Origin: Marinomonas balearica
GTDB taxonomy: Bacteria > Pseudomonadota > Gammaproteobacteria > Pseudomonadales > Marinomonadaceae
Length of the DNA stretch: 64,000 nt
Direction of reading: 5' to 3'
NCBI RefSeq assembly: GCF_004362145.1
Contig: NZ_SNXC01000011.1
Location: 50,438-114,437 of the forward strand
Part shown: one piece after another, positions 44,301 to 55,351 of the stretch
Layout of the letters: each line of letters begins with the position of its first letter
How positions within the stretch are numbered: position 1 is the stretch's first letter
The notes under the pieces: generated by a model
Told to the model about the DNA's origin: nothing
The model's input: only the letters and a program-made list of their open reading frames with translations
Database searches by the model: none
Position numbers and translations under genes: made by a program

Positions 44301-45179
44301 TCAGTGTGTTTGGCTTAAATCCCCTAAAAGGTCTGCTAGATCATCTTTTGAGAAAACATACAGTTGCGCGCAAAACTGGCAATCTACAGTGATTTTGCTT
44401 TGCTCACTCAGAATTTGACGAATCTCTTCTGCGCCCATTGATGCAATCGCTTCGCGGGTTCTTTGTTGTGTACATGAACATCCGAACTGCATTGCCTTAG
44501 CGTCGTATAAACGCACCTCTTCTTCATGGTACAGGCGATGTAAAAGATCAGCAGTTGGTAGACCCAAAAGTTCTTCATCACTGACTGTGGATGCTAGATG
44601 CGTAAAGCGATCCCATGCATCTTCGTCGCCTTCTTTTGCTTGCTCAGCCGGCAGGCGTTGTAAAAATAGACCGCCGCATTGTGTATCGTTTGCAGATAAC
44701 CACACTCGGCTCGGAAGCTGCTCTGATTGCAGGAAATACTGCTCAAGACATTGCGCTAAAGAATCCCCGACTATTTCTACAATTCCTTGATAACGTTGGC
44801 CTGTTTTTGGGGAAATGGTAATAACGAGATAGCCGCCTTCAAGCGCTTCTTTTAATGAAATTTGATCAGGAATGGCTTTGCTTTCGTCCCATTGCGCAAT
44901 GCCGCGCAAATTTTGATTCTCGTCACACTCTGTCATGAGCGTTTCTAAGAACCCATTGCCTTTGCATTGTAAGGACAGCACGCCATCAATTTTTACGATA
45001 TCGCGCAATAATGCGATGGCAGCAACAAATTCACCAAGCAAGGTTTCAATTTGCTTTGGATAGTTTTTGCGGCTGATGATGTCTTGGTAGGCTTCGTTTA
45101 AAAGAACGCGTTCTCCGCGAACATTGGTATTGTCGAACGAGAAGCGTTGAATTTCGTTTGTTTTAGTCACTGATTTCAC
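44301..45179 (-). CDS. hslO: Redox-regulated chaperone Hsp33
   Basis: This is a 292-residue Hsp33. The C-terminal zinc site is CSC plus CQFC (GCSCTQQ and VDCQFCAQ), the CxC...CxxC switch that unfolds on oxidation and activates holding of unfolded proteins. The N-terminal domain has the usual MTECDENQNLRGIAQW segment. It is convergent with engB and divergent from yheS. Confidence 0.95.
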   Translation of the reverse strand: MKSVTKTNEIQRFSFDNTNVRGERVLLNEAYQDIISRKNYPKQIETLLGEFVAAIALLRDIVKIDGVLSLQCKGNGFLETLMTECDENQNLRGIAQWDESKAIPDQISLKEALEGGYLVITISPKTGQRYQGIVEIVGDSLAQCLEQYFLQSEQLPSRVWLSANDTQCGGLFLQRLPAEQAKEGDEDAWDRFTHLASTVSDEELLGLPTADLLHRLYHEEEVRLYDAKAMQFGCSCTQQRTREAIASMGAEEIRQILSEQSKITVDCQFCAQLYVFSKDDLADLLGDLSQTH

Positions 45180-45418
45180 CTGTCGTGGCGTTCACGAAGT
45201 GTTTAAATTTTTCGTTTGAATATTCTGGGTATTTTACGCTTTGCGAGGGTGCAGTTCTAGTTTATGCCGATTTTATGTGGTGCAAATTAAAAGGAGACGC
45301 TGTGTTTCTCAATAATACGTCTTTTGTTTATAAGAAGAGCGCTCTAAAATGCTTGATGGTCTCGCTGGTTGATCTAAATCACGATGACGTTTTCTTATTC
45401 GAATTACATTAGGTTTGT

Positions 45419-47344
45419 ATGATTCAATTTTCTCAAGTAAGTCTGCAACGCGGAACTCAATTTCTACTGGAAAACGCCGACATGACCCTTTTTGAAGGGC
45501 AAAGAGTTGGTTTGATAGGGGCTAACGGTGCAGGTAAATCTTCGCTGTTTGCTTTAGTCAGAGGTGAACTTTCTGCGGACACTGGCGAAGTTATTCTCCC
45601 TGGCCAACGTCGTATCGCTTTTATGGCGCAAGAAGTGGAAGAAACACAGCGCAGCGCATTAGATTATTGCTTAGATGGAGATGACCGTCTTCGGGAAATT
45701 GAATCTCAGATTGAGAAGAGTCAGGCTAAGGGAGATGATCATGGCCATGCTCATTGGTTAAGTGAGTATGAAGTCGCTCAAGGCTATACCGCAAAAGCGC
45801 GAGCAGAAATGTTATTGCAAGGCTTGGGCTTTAAAATGGCGGATATGAGTCGCCCTGTGTCTGATTTTTCAGGTGGATGGCGAATTCGTTTGAACCTTGC
45901 ACAAGCTTTAATGTGCCCTTCCGACATATTGTTACTTGATGAGCCGACTAACCATTTGGATCTTGATGCGGTTATGTGGCTAGAGTCTTGGTTGCGAGCT
46001 TACCCAGGTACGCTGTTCTTGATCTCGCATGACCGAGATTTTCTTGATGGAATTTGTACGCACATCGTACACCTATTCCAGAAAAAGCTGACTCTGTATT
46101 CAGGGAACTATTCCTCTTATGAGCGCCAACGCGCTGAGCATTTAGCCCAACAGCAAGCCACCTATGAAGCGCAACAGACAAAGCGCGCACATTTACAGAA
46201 GTATGTGGATCGATTCCGATACAAAGCGGATAAAGCTAAACAAGCGCAAAGCCGTCTTAAAATGTTGGAGAAAATGGAAACGATTGGCCCTGCTCATGTC
46301 GATTCCCAGTTTGAATTCTCCATCCCATTTGCCGATAAAACATCGGATCAACTTGTTAACTTGGTTCAGGCTGACCTTGGGTATACGTTGGATTCCGGCG
46401 ACAACAAGGTTCAACTGTCTCAATGTTCTTTTTCCATTCGTAACGGTCAAAGAACAGGATTGTTGGGGCCTAACGGTGCCGGTAAGTCGACATTAATTAA
46501 AACCTTGGTGGGAGAGTTGGCGCTTCTGGATGGCGAACGAATATATGGAGAAAATACTAAGGTCGGGTATTTTTCTCAGCACCAGTTAAGTGCTTTGGAT
46601 CTAGAAGCGTCTCCCGTTTTACATATACAGCGTATATCGCCGAAGGCTCTAGAGTCAGATGTTAGGAAGTATCTAGGTGGCTTTGGTTTTATAGGTGATG
46701 ATGCGCTTAGGCCCGTAAAAGGTTTCTCTGGTGGTGAAAAAGCTCGATTGGCCTTGTCGCTCATTGCTTGGCAAAAGCCCAATTTACTCGTGCTGGATGA
46801 GCCAACCAACCACTTGGACATCGAAATGCGTCATGCATTGACCGAAGCGCTTCAAGAATTCGAAGGCGCCATTTTAGTGGTGTCCCATGATCGACACCTT
46901 TTAAACAGCACGGTCGATGAGTTTTATTTGGTAGCGGATCATCAAGTGGTCGAGTTCGATGGCGACCTTAAGTCTTATCATGAGTGGCTTCAGTCTCGTC
47001 AACAGGCAAATAAGCAAAGTGACAACTCAGACGCACTGGCAGAACAAGCGTTTGAAAAAGTCGATAAAAAAGAAGAGCGACGTCGAGCAGCAGAACGACG
47101 TGAACAACTACGACCTTTGAAAAAAGCATTAGAAAAGCATGAAAAAGGGCTTCAAAAGGCGCAGCAGCATCTTGATGAAATCGCGGAAAAGATGGGAAAT
47201 AGCGAGTTGTACGAAGCGCAAAATAAAGATGTGTTACAAGCGCTTTTAGCCCAAGAAGCGAATTGGAAAAAAGAATTAGAGGAACATGAAGAGGCTTGGT
47301 TCATTGCTCAGGAAGCATTGGAAGAAGCAGAAGCGGAGTTATAA
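45419..47344 (+). CDS. yheS: ABC-F ATPase YheS
   Basis: This is a 641-residue duplicate ABC protein without membrane segments. Walker A boxes GANGAGKSS and GPNGAGKST and DEPTNHLD twice are visible, with the linker RFRYKADKAKQAQSRLKMLE and a long charged C-terminal coiled coil from about residue 535. Length and pattern match E. coli YheS, which acts on stalled ribosomes. The second ABC-F gene in this window is ybiT. Confidence 0.93.
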   Translation: MIQFSQVSLQRGTQFLLENADMTLFEGQRVGLIGANGAGKSSLFALVRGELSADTGEVILPGQRRIAFMAQEVEETQRSALDYCLDGDDRLREIESQIEKSQAKGDDHGHAHWLSEYEVAQGYTAKARAEMLLQGLGFKMADMSRPVSDFSGGWRIRLNLAQALMCPSDILLLDEPTNHLDLDAVMWLESWLRAYPGTLFLISHDRDFLDGICTHIVHLFQKKLTLYSGNYSSYERQRAEHLAQQQATYEAQQTKRAHLQKYVDRFRYKADKAKQAQSRLKMLEKMETIGPAHVDSQFEFSIPFADKTSDQLVNLVQADLGYTLDSGDNKVQLSQCSFSIRNGQRTGLLGPNGAGKSTLIKTLVGELALLDGERIYGENTKVGYFSQHQLSALDLEASPVLHIQRISPKALESDVRKYLGGFGFIGDDALRPVKGFSGGEKARLALSLIAWQKPNLLVLDEPTNHLDIEMRHALTEALQEFEGAILVVSHDRHLLNSTVDEFYLVADHQVVEFDGDLKSYHEWLQSRQQANKQSDNSDALAEQAFEKVDKKEERRRAAERREQLRPLKKALEKHEKGLQKAQQHLDEIAEKMGNSELYEAQNKDVLQALLAQEANWKKELEEHEEAWFIAQEALEEAEAEL

Positions 47345-47441
47345 CTCCATATCGTATTTTTGTTTATACGATAAAGTGAATATTGCATCACTTTGTCACG
47401 ATATTGTCATAAAAAGTTTATAGTTTAGCCCACGATAATAG

Positions 47442-48443
<1,002 letters not shown>

Positions 48444-48597
48444 GCTGTACTTTTATTCTGATAAGGCAGCGATTGAAACCACTGGTTAAAAGATTTAAGC
48501 AAAAAATGCAATGGCGCCGCAAAGCGTGTTGTTGTAATTTGTAGTGGAGACGGAATTCGGTCTCCACGATGATTAAAATACTGGAGTAATAGAGCGC

Positions 48598-50859
48598 ATG
48601 TCAGATCAGTCTGTGACAGAAGTTGAAAAAAAAGTAGTTCAGTCGTCAGTAGAAGTGAGCGAAGCAATTCAAAAGGAAGTGAAAAAAGAGGCTGATGTCG
48701 GAGAAGACATTGTATTAGAAACGATTCCAGAGCAGCCTCTGGCACCCAGTCAGGTGTCAATTGAGCAACGTTTGCCAGAAGAGATTGATCTGGCGGATCC
48801 TGAACTGTATTTCAACCGTGAATTGAGTCACTTACAGTTCAATGCCCGCGTCTTGGAGCAGGCGATGGATGAAAATCATCCTATACTGAATCGCCTCGTA
48901 TTCCTGTGTATTTTTAGCTCAAATATGGATGAGTTTTTCGAAATTCGGGTCGCAGGCTTGAAAAGTCAGCTGGAGTACAGTCGAGAAACGACGGGCCCTG
49001 ATGGAATGCACCCTAAAAAAGTGTTGTCTCTCATCTCAGAGCAAGCTCATAAGCTGGTTCGCCGCCAGTATCGAATTTTGAATGATATTATCTTCCCTAA
49101 AATGGCGGACGAGAATATCAAATTTATCCGTCGTTCCGATTGGAATGATAAGCAAGCGGCTTGGGTTAAACGCTATTTCAGAGACAACGCTTTACCTATT
49201 ATCAGCCCTGTTGCTTTGGATCCTGCTCACCCGTTTCCTCGTCTTGCAAACAAAACATTCAACTTTGTCGTAGAGTTGGAAGGGCGTGATGCATTTGGTC
49301 GTGAAAATGGATTGGCGATTGTCCCTGCGCCCAGTTCCCTCCCTCGATTGGTGAGATTACCCGATGAGGTGTGTGATGAGGGCGATAACATGGTCTTTTT
49401 ATCTTCTATTATTCATGCGCACGCTGATCAGCTGTTTCCAGGTATGACGGTCAAAGGTTGTTATCAGTTCCGCTTAACGCGTAACGCAGACCTTGAAGTG
49501 GATTCGGATGATATCGGTGTCGATTTGGCAGGTGCGCTTCGTACAGAGTTGCAAAGCCGACATTATGGTAGCTCTGTGCGTTTGGAGATTGCTGATAATT
49601 GCCCAACTCACATTGTAGAATCTCTTCTGACTCAGTTTGAACTGGCCGAACAGGATGTGTATCGAATTGACGGCCCTGTTAACTTAAGCCGCTTAATGGC
49701 AGTTTTGGATTTGGTTGATCGTCCTGACTTAACGTATGAGCCATTTTCGCCTGGGTTACCAAACAAGTTAGCGAAATCCGGCGGGATATTTGAGGCGATC
49801 AAACAGCGTGATTACCTTCTAATGCATCCGTTTGAAAGCTTCTCTCCTGTAGTTGATACGTTGAGTGAAGCCGCGAAAGATCCAAAAGTCGTTGCGATTC
49901 GTCAAACATTGTACCGGACAGGAGCTCGTTCTCCGATTGCAAATGCATTGGTGGAAGCGGCGCGAAATGGTAAAGAAGTGACTGTTGTCATTGAGTTACG
50001 TGCTCGGTTTGACGAAGCTGAAAACTTGGCGTTGGCCAGTCGTCTTCAAGATGCCGGAGCAATAGTGGTTTACGGTGTTGTGCGACATAAAACGCACGCT
50101 AAGATGATTCTCATAGTTCGTCGCGAAAACACCGAATTAGTGCGTTATGTACACCTAGGTACAGGAAACTACCATGCAGGTAACGCGCGTTTATATACCG
50201 ACTACAGCTTCTTAACGTGTGATAAAGAAATAGGGGAAGACGTTCATCGCGTTTTCCAACAATTAACAGGTATGAGTAAAGAGCTGAAGGTTAAAAAGCT
50301 ACTGCATGCTCCATTTACCCTTCGTGACCGTTTATTAGATATGGTCGAAGCCGAAGCTGAGAATGCTCGTAAGGGTGAGCCTTCTCGGATTATTATCAAG
50401 GTAAACTCTTTAACCGAGCAAAGGTTGGTTCGAGCGCTATATAAAGCCTCACAAGCTGGAGTGAAAATAGACCTGATTGTTCGTGGTATTTGTACTTTAC
50501 GACCGGGAATAAAAGGGGTCTCTTCGAATATTAGAGTTCGCAGTATTATTGGTCGTTTCTTAGAGCACACTCGGGTTTACTATTTCTATAACAATCGCAA
50601 TCCATTGGTCTACTTATCCAGTGCCGACGGAATGGACCGTAATCTCAATAACCGTGTGGAAGTCGCATTCCCTGTTCAGGATTACAAGTTAGCGCGTCGT
50701 GTGAAGAAAGAGCTAGAACATTATTTGAATGATAATACTCAAAGCTGGTTGCTCCAAAGTGATGGTTCTTATCAATTGGCTAAGCCCCGTAAGGACGATT
50801 ACCGAAGTGCGCAGCGTTCTTTGATGGGTGAATTAGCGAATAACTCTCGTTCAAGTTAA
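48598..50859 (+). CDS. ppk1: Polyphosphate kinase 1
   Basis: This is a 753-residue PPK1. The phosphate-accepting His is His500 in KTHAKMILI, and a second conserved His is in LEHTRVYYFYNN. The core is full length, but about 60 N-terminal residues are a charged extension (EVEKKVVQSSVEVSEA and following) not needed in E. coli PPK. The enzyme makes polyphosphate from ATP. The stop codon lies in the first bases of a palindromic repeat. The gene is hemB-ppk1, facing ppx. Confidence 0.95.
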   Translation: MSDQSVTEVEKKVVQSSVEVSEAIQKEVKKEADVGEDIVLETIPEQPLAPSQVSIEQRLPEEIDLADPELYFNRELSHLQFNARVLEQAMDENHPILNRLVFLCIFSSNMDEFFEIRVAGLKSQLEYSRETTGPDGMHPKKVLSLISEQAHKLVRRQYRILNDIIFPKMADENIKFIRRSDWNDKQAAWVKRYFRDNALPIISPVALDPAHPFPRLANKTFNFVVELEGRDAFGRENGLAIVPAPSSLPRLVRLPDEVCDEGDNMVFLSSIIHAHADQLFPGMTVKGCYQFRLTRNADLEVDSDDIGVDLAGALRTELQSRHYGSSVRLEIADNCPTHIVESLLTQFELAEQDVYRIDGPVNLSRLMAVLDLVDRPDLTYEPFSPGLPNKLAKSGGIFEAIKQRDYLLMHPFESFSPVVDTLSEAAKDPKVVAIRQTLYRTGARSPIANALVEAARNGKEVTVVIELRARFDEAENLALASRLQDAGAIVVYGVVRHKTHAKMILIVRRENTELVRYVHLGTGNYHAGNARLYTDYSFLTCDKEIGEDVHRVFQQLTGMSKELKVKKLLHAPFTLRDRLLDMVEAEAENARKGEPSRIIIKVNSLTEQRLVRALYKASQAGVKIDLIVRGICTLRPGIKGVSSNIRVRSIIGRFLEHTRVYYFYNNRNPLVYLSSADGMDRNLNNRVEVAFPVQDYKLARRVKKELEHYLNDNTQSWLLQSDGSYQLAKPRKDDYRSAQRSLMGELANNSRSS

Positions 50860-50926
50860 GGAAGATATGAACAAGTCCACTGGCTTCAGTGTGAGGAGAA
50901 CGCTCCTTTATTCGTACCTTCCTTAA
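50856..50926. repeat. Compact palindromic repeat at the ppk1 stop codon
   Basis: The ends TTAAGGAAG (50856) and CTTCCTTAA (50918) are perfect inverted 9-mers. The interior AACAAGTCCACTGGCTT and CTCCTTTATTCGTACCTTCC are shared with the repeat at 526-800, and an AGGAG-AACG-CTCCT hairpin is in the centre. The first TAA is the ppk1 stop codon (50857-50859). Confidence 0.7.
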
Positions 50927-50960
50927 TCAGACCGGTTTAAAACTACATTGTTCAAAACTA

Positions 50961-50997
50961 AAAAAGGTAAGGGCGCATAGCGGCCTTACCTTTTTTT
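50961..50997. terminator. Terminator between ppk1 and ppx
   Basis: AAAAAGGTAAGG pairs with CCTTACCTTTTTTT around GCGCATAGCGG. It can end both convergent genes. Confidence 0.85.
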
Positions 50998-51016
50998 GAA
51001 TTTTTTGCGCCTGTTT

Positions 51017-52537
51017 TTAGCTAAACGTCAGTTTGTACCCTGAACTTGCCAAATAGTCAGCTTCGCGCTGTAAATTTGCCACAGTAAGTGGTCTTCCATC
51101 CAGCCAACCCTCTAAAAACTCAGCATGGAGTGTTTTGCCTTTTGCTGTGAGATTGAAGATAGGAATATCGCCTTCTTTTCGGTCTTCATGAAGAAGGTGA
51201 GATAGGCGTAATAGAATTGCCAATCGATCCAAATCTTCCAGATCTCTTTTGGTAAATTTGAATTCCAATGATTGAGTGAACTTTCGGCGGTGACGTAATA
51301 CCAGATTTGCTAGAGCTTGTTGCTCTTGTTGGGAAAAGCCGGGCATATCGGATTCGCTTAAAATATAAGCGCCGTGTTTATGGTAGCGGCTGTGAGAAAT
51401 ACCGATACCGACTTCATGCAGTAATCCGGCCCAACGTAGCATGTCTTCACTGGAAAGGTTACTAAGCTGCCATGCTTCTCCGACTTGAGATAAAGCCGAA
51501 AGTGCAGTTTGAGTAACGAGTTTTACTTGCTCGATATCAACGTGGTATTGGTTTACAAGATAATTCACCGTGCGTTCACGTATATCGGACTCAGCATAGC
51601 GCCCCATCATGTCGTATAGAACACCTTCTCGAAGAGCACCGGTTGAAAAATCCATTTGTTCGATTTCAAAACACTCAAAAACAGCGGTTAAGATCGCAAG
51701 TCCAGCCGCAAAGGTGGATTTTCTTTCAGGCTTCAGCCCAATAAGGTCGATTTTATCCGCATGGCCAGCGAGTATGACTTCTTTCTGTAATTGCTTCAGT
51801 GTTTTCGGCGTGATGCCTTTTTTGCCCCAGCCATTTTCTTTTATGATGTTAAAAGCGGCTTTGATTGTGCCCGAAGAGCCAATAGAGACATCCCATTGCT
51901 CGCCAAGGTAATCCTCTTGAATACTGAGCAGTTCTAGGCGCGCTGCGGTGACGGCTTTTTGAAAGTTTGATTTGGTAATGGTGCCATCTGCAAAGAAACG
52001 CTGACGGAAACTAACACACCCCATATGCAGACTTTCGGTCAAAATTGGGTCTAAGCCTCTCCCAATGATGAATTCGGTACTGCCGCCGCCAATATCGACC
52101 ACCAGACGTTTTTGATCACCGTGATCCATTGTTTTAGATACACCCACATAAATAAGGCGGGCTTCCTCTCTGCCGGCAATAATTTCAACAGGGTGCGAAA
52201 TAACGTCCATGGCTTTAAGAATGAAGTCATATCGGTTTTTTGCAGCTCGAAGAGCGTTTGTACCGACAATACGCACAGCGCCTGCAGGCAAATCGTCAAT
52301 AACCTGAGCAAATTGAGCTAGACAGTCCAGCCCTCTTTTTTGAGACGCCTCATCCAATAGGTCGTCATTGTGTAAACCTGCCGCGAGCTGAACTTTATCT
52401 CCAAATTGACCGGTAATACGAAGCTGTCCATGTGTAACTTGTGCAACGACCATGTGGAAACTGTTTGATCCTAGGTCGATTGCGGCAATTTTTTCAAATG
52501 GAAAGTCGTGGGATTGCTGCAGTAAAAGTGATTGCAT
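51017..52537 (-). CDS. ppx: Exopolyphosphatase
   Basis: This is a 506-residue PPX/GppA-family enzyme. The N-terminal phosphate-binding motif IAAIDLGSNSFHMVVA and DIGGGSTEFIIG belong to the ASKHA fold, and the C-terminal HD-like domain has LHEVGIGISHSRYHKHG. It degrades polyphosphate. I chose the ATG at 52537, since E. coli PPX has a similar short N-terminus. An open frame to a GTG at 52672 would add 45 residues. It is convergent with ppk1. Confidence 0.92.
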   Translation of the reverse strand: MQSLLLQQSHDFPFEKIAAIDLGSNSFHMVVAQVTHGQLRITGQFGDKVQLAAGLHNDDLLDEASQKRGLDCLAQFAQVIDDLPAGAVRIVGTNALRAAKNRYDFILKAMDVISHPVEIIAGREEARLIYVGVSKTMDHGDQKRLVVDIGGGSTEFIIGRGLDPILTESLHMGCVSFRQRFFADGTITKSNFQKAVTAARLELLSIQEDYLGEQWDVSIGSSGTIKAAFNIIKENGWGKKGITPKTLKQLQKEVILAGHADKIDLIGLKPERKSTFAAGLAILTAVFECFEIEQMDFSTGALREGVLYDMMGRYAESDIRERTVNYLVNQYHVDIEQVKLVTQTALSALSQVGEAWQLSNLSSEDMLRWAGLLHEVGIGISHSRYHKHGAYILSESDMPGFSQQEQQALANLVLRHRRKFTQSLEFKFTKRDLEDLDRLAILLRLSHLLHEDRKEGDIPIFNLTAKGKTLHAEFLEGWLDGRPLTVANLQREADYLASSGYKLTFS

Positions 52538-53160
52538 CCAATTAAAGCCTTGTTTGTCTATTTGGAAACTCCAGCTCACAAAAGAGATTGGTCTCTTTCG
52601 ATGTGTCTCAATGAATAAATTCTGAGCGCTGGAAGATAGAATAGGCCGCTTTAAATGAACGGTTTCAAGCACGGCCTTACTGGATTTTACACCCTAATGA
52701 GTGAAATCTACATAGAGGAATGAATCACAATTTTCTGCTTAGTATTGATCTATCTCATATGGGAGGCTTAAAAAAGAAAGAACTGTTTGTTTTTTGAACG
52801 TTTGGGTTACGCTATTCCATTGTTATTGATCAAAAAATAGCAAAAAAAGCATATTTCATGTATTTTTCTATAGACCTCAAGTATAAGTCGAACTATAGTA
52901 GCTAGTGTCTAAAAGACGTATTCTTACTCAAGATTACATCTGTTTAGACTCCAATCAGATTTTTCGCGCTATATAACTTTGCATTTAGCAAGTTTATTGA
53001 TCACGGTTGTGTATATCGTACTTTTAAACGTTTTCGCAGCCTAAATTATTTAATAATGGCGATAATATTAACCGCTTCCGACTGCGATTAGCATACATAC
53101 ATACTTTTTCGAACGCTAATCTCGTCAAGTGTCCGCAGATGAGCTAAATAAAACTCCTTT
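52538..53160. promoter_or_regulatory. Long region upstream of rho, no gene
   Basis: About 620 bases (488 if ppx starts at the distal GTG) separate ppx and rho. Related genomes often have trxA here. I find no thioredoxin frame. The region is AT-rich, with no T-run hairpin, and probably carries the ppx and rho promoters and a long rho leader, which in E. coli mediates autoregulation. Confidence 0.5.
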
Positions 53161-54426
53161 ATGAACCTTACCGAACTAAAACAGAAATCAGTACCCGAAC
53201 TTCTTGAGATCGCAGCTGAGATGGGATTGGATAATCTAGCCCGTTCTCGTAAGCAGGATGTCATTTTCTCAATTTTAAAGCGTCATGCTAAAAGCGGTGA
53301 AGATATCTACGGCGATGGTATCCTAGAGATTCTTCAAGATGGATTTGGCTTCCTACGCTCTCCAGATAGCTCTTATTTAGCGGGCCCCGACGATATTTAT
53401 GTCTCTCCTAGTCAGATTCGTCGATTTAATTTGCGCACGGGCGATACTATTGCAGGAAAAATTCGCCCACCAAAAGATGGTGAGCGTTATTTCGCACTTT
53501 TAAAAGTGAACGAGATCAACTTTGATAAGCCTGATAGCGTTCGCAACAAAATTCTATTTGAAAACCTAACACCGCTTTTTGCAGACGACCGTTTGCTTAT
53601 GGAAGCAGGAAATGGCTCAACTGAAGACGTAACGTCACGTATTATCGATTTGGTTGCGCCAATGGGTAAAGGTCAACGTGCTTTGGTTGTATCGCCTCCA
53701 AAAGCAGGTAAAACCTTCATGTTGCAGAACATTGCCAACGCAATCACTCGCAACAACCCTGAATGTCATATGATCGTTCTTCTTATCGATGAGCGCCCGG
53801 AAGAAGTAACAGAAATGTCTCGTACTGTACGTGGCGAAGTTGTTGCATCGACCTTTGATGAGCCACCAGCACGTCACGTTCAAGTGGCTGAGATGGTTAT
53901 CGAGAAAGCGAAACGCCTTGTTGAGCATAAGAAAGACGTTGTTATCTTATTGGACTCGATCACTCGTTTAGCGCGTGCTTACAACACGGTAATCCCTTCA
54001 TCGGGTAAAGTGTTGACGGGTGGTGTAGATGCCAACGCACTTGAGCGTCCAAAGCGTTTCTTTGGTGCGGCTCGTAATATTGAAGAAGGTGGTAGTTTAA
54101 CCATTATCGCGACGGCACTTGTCGATACCGGTTCTAAAATGGACGAAGTTATCTTTGAAGAATTCAAAGGTACAGGTAACTCTGAGCTGCATTTGGATCG
54201 TAAAATTGCAGAGAAGCGTACGTTCCCAGCAATTAACATTCGCCGTTCTGGTACTCGTCGTGAAGATCTATTGACGACAGAAGATGAGCTGCAGCGCATG
54301 TGGATTCTACGTAAACTTCTTAATCCGATGGAAGATATTTCCGCGACGGAATTCTTAATTGACCGCCTAAAAGTGACGAAGACGAACGAAGAGTTTTTCC
54401 AGTCAATGAAAGGCAAAAACAAATAA
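53161..54426 (+). CDS. rho: Transcription termination factor Rho
   Basis: This is a 421-residue Rho. The RNA-binding cold-shock-like domain ([19 protein letters not shown]) and the ATPase Walker [11 protein letters not shown] are visible, plus [13 protein letters not shown] and the R-loop region. It forms the hexameric helicase that ends transcription at rut sites. The start [10 protein letters not shown] is the family's. It is followed by a strong terminator. Confidence 0.97.
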   Translation: MNLTELKQKSVPELLEIAAEMGLDNLARSRKQDVIFSILKRHAKSGEDIYGDGILEILQDGFGFLRSPDSSYLAGPDDIYVSPSQIRRFNLRTGDTIAGKIRPPKDGERYFALLKVNEINFDKPDSVRNKILFENLTPLFADDRLLMEAGNGSTEDVTSRIIDLVAPMGKGQRALVVSPPKAGKTFMLQNIANAITRNNPECHMIVLLIDERPEEVTEMSRTVRGEVVASTFDEPPARHVQVAEMVIEKAKRLVEHKKDVVILLDSITRLARAYNTVIPSSGKVLTGGVDANALERPKRFFGAARNIEEGGSLTIIATALVDTGSKMDEVIFEEFKGTGNSELHLDRKIAEKRTFPAINIRRSGTRREDLLTTEDELQRMWILRKLLNPMEDISATEFLIDRLKVTKTNEEFFQSMKGKNK

Positions 54427-54452
54427 GATCGATTATTTGTAAATATCTAATG

Positions 54453-54483
54453 AAAACCACTTTAATAAAGTGGTTTTTTTTTG
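54453..54483 (+). terminator. Terminator after rho
   Basis: AAAACCACTTTA pairs with TAAAGTGGTTTT and is followed by a long T-run. Confidence 0.9.
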
Positions 54484-54575
54484 CCGTTCGAAAAGGTATA
54501 AACCAATATCCTAAAGTGCTTTTGACAAGGGTAGAGTAGATAAGCCCTAATTTTTTAGAATGTGGAGTAAGTTGA

Positions 54576-55292
54576 GTGAGAGATGTACAAGCCAGTGTTC
54601 GTGCAGTAGAGCAAGTGAACCATAATGTTTACAGTGCAACGCTTAATGTGGGTGACGCTGATTTTATTGCTGGGCAATACTTGATGATAATACTGCCTAG
54701 CGGCGAACATGTCCCTTACTCGATTGGCAGTGCTCCAAATGAGCTGCCAGAGCTTACGTTGTATATTCTCGTGTCTGATGATCAATCGTTAGCAAAAAAG
54801 GTCGTCACTTATTTAACTGAAAACAGTACTGTAGATATCAAGATGGCCGGCGGCGACTGTCATATTGAGAATGGTGCACTTGATTTAGAGGCTGATAACT
54901 TGCTCATGATCGCAGGTGGAACAGGTTTTTCTCAAATCAAGAGCTTTTACGATGATTTGGTGGCACGCAATTATTCAGGAAAAGTCTCTCTCTATTGGGG
55001 CCTTCGAACTGAGCAAGACGTTTTTATGCAGGACTGGATTAAACAAACTCAAGAACGTCCACTTTTTGATTTCCATGTCGTTGTAAACGATGACAGCAAC
55101 GAATGGAACGGGCGTAAAGGCTGGTTATATGAAGCTGTTTTGGAAGATCATCCAGATCTATCTAACAGTGCGGCTTATGTCTGTGGCTCGGTTGCCATGG
55201 TCTATGGAACACTGGACGAATTAGAAAAGGCAGGTCTTGAAGAAAAACGTTGTTACTCTGATGTCTTTGCTTACGCTCCGAGAAATAAATAA
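54576..55292 (+). CDS. fre: NAD(P)H-flavin reductase
   Basis: This is a 238-residue reductase of the ferredoxin-NADP reductase superfamily, like E. coli Fre/LuxG. Flavin contact VPYSIGSAP (first Arg of RPxS replaced by Val), nucleotide-binding MIAGGTGFSQIKSF and AYVCGSVAMV are present. It makes free reduced flavin. The GTG start follows GGAG by eight bases. In relatives ubiD lies between rho and fre; it is not here. Confidence 0.9.
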   Translation: MRDVQASVRAVEQVNHNVYSATLNVGDADFIAGQYLMIILPSGEHVPYSIGSAPNELPELTLYILVSDDQSLAKKVVTYLTENSTVDIKMAGGDCHIENGALDLEADNLLMIAGGTGFSQIKSFYDDLVARNYSGKVSLYWGLRTEQDVFMQDWIKQTQERPLFDFHVVVNDDSNEWNGRKGWLYEAVLEDHPDLSNSAAYVCGSVAMVYGTLDELEKAGLEEKRCYSDVFAYAPRNK

Positions 55293-55351
55293 CCAAATTT
55301 TTTGTGGTACGGAGCTGTTCGCTACAGCTCCATAAATTGCAGCTTTGTAAT

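Noticed and set aside
45185..45412. 75-codon open frame before yheS
   Set aside because: It starts with GTG, has no ribosome site or domain, and lies in the divergent promoter region of hslO and yheS.
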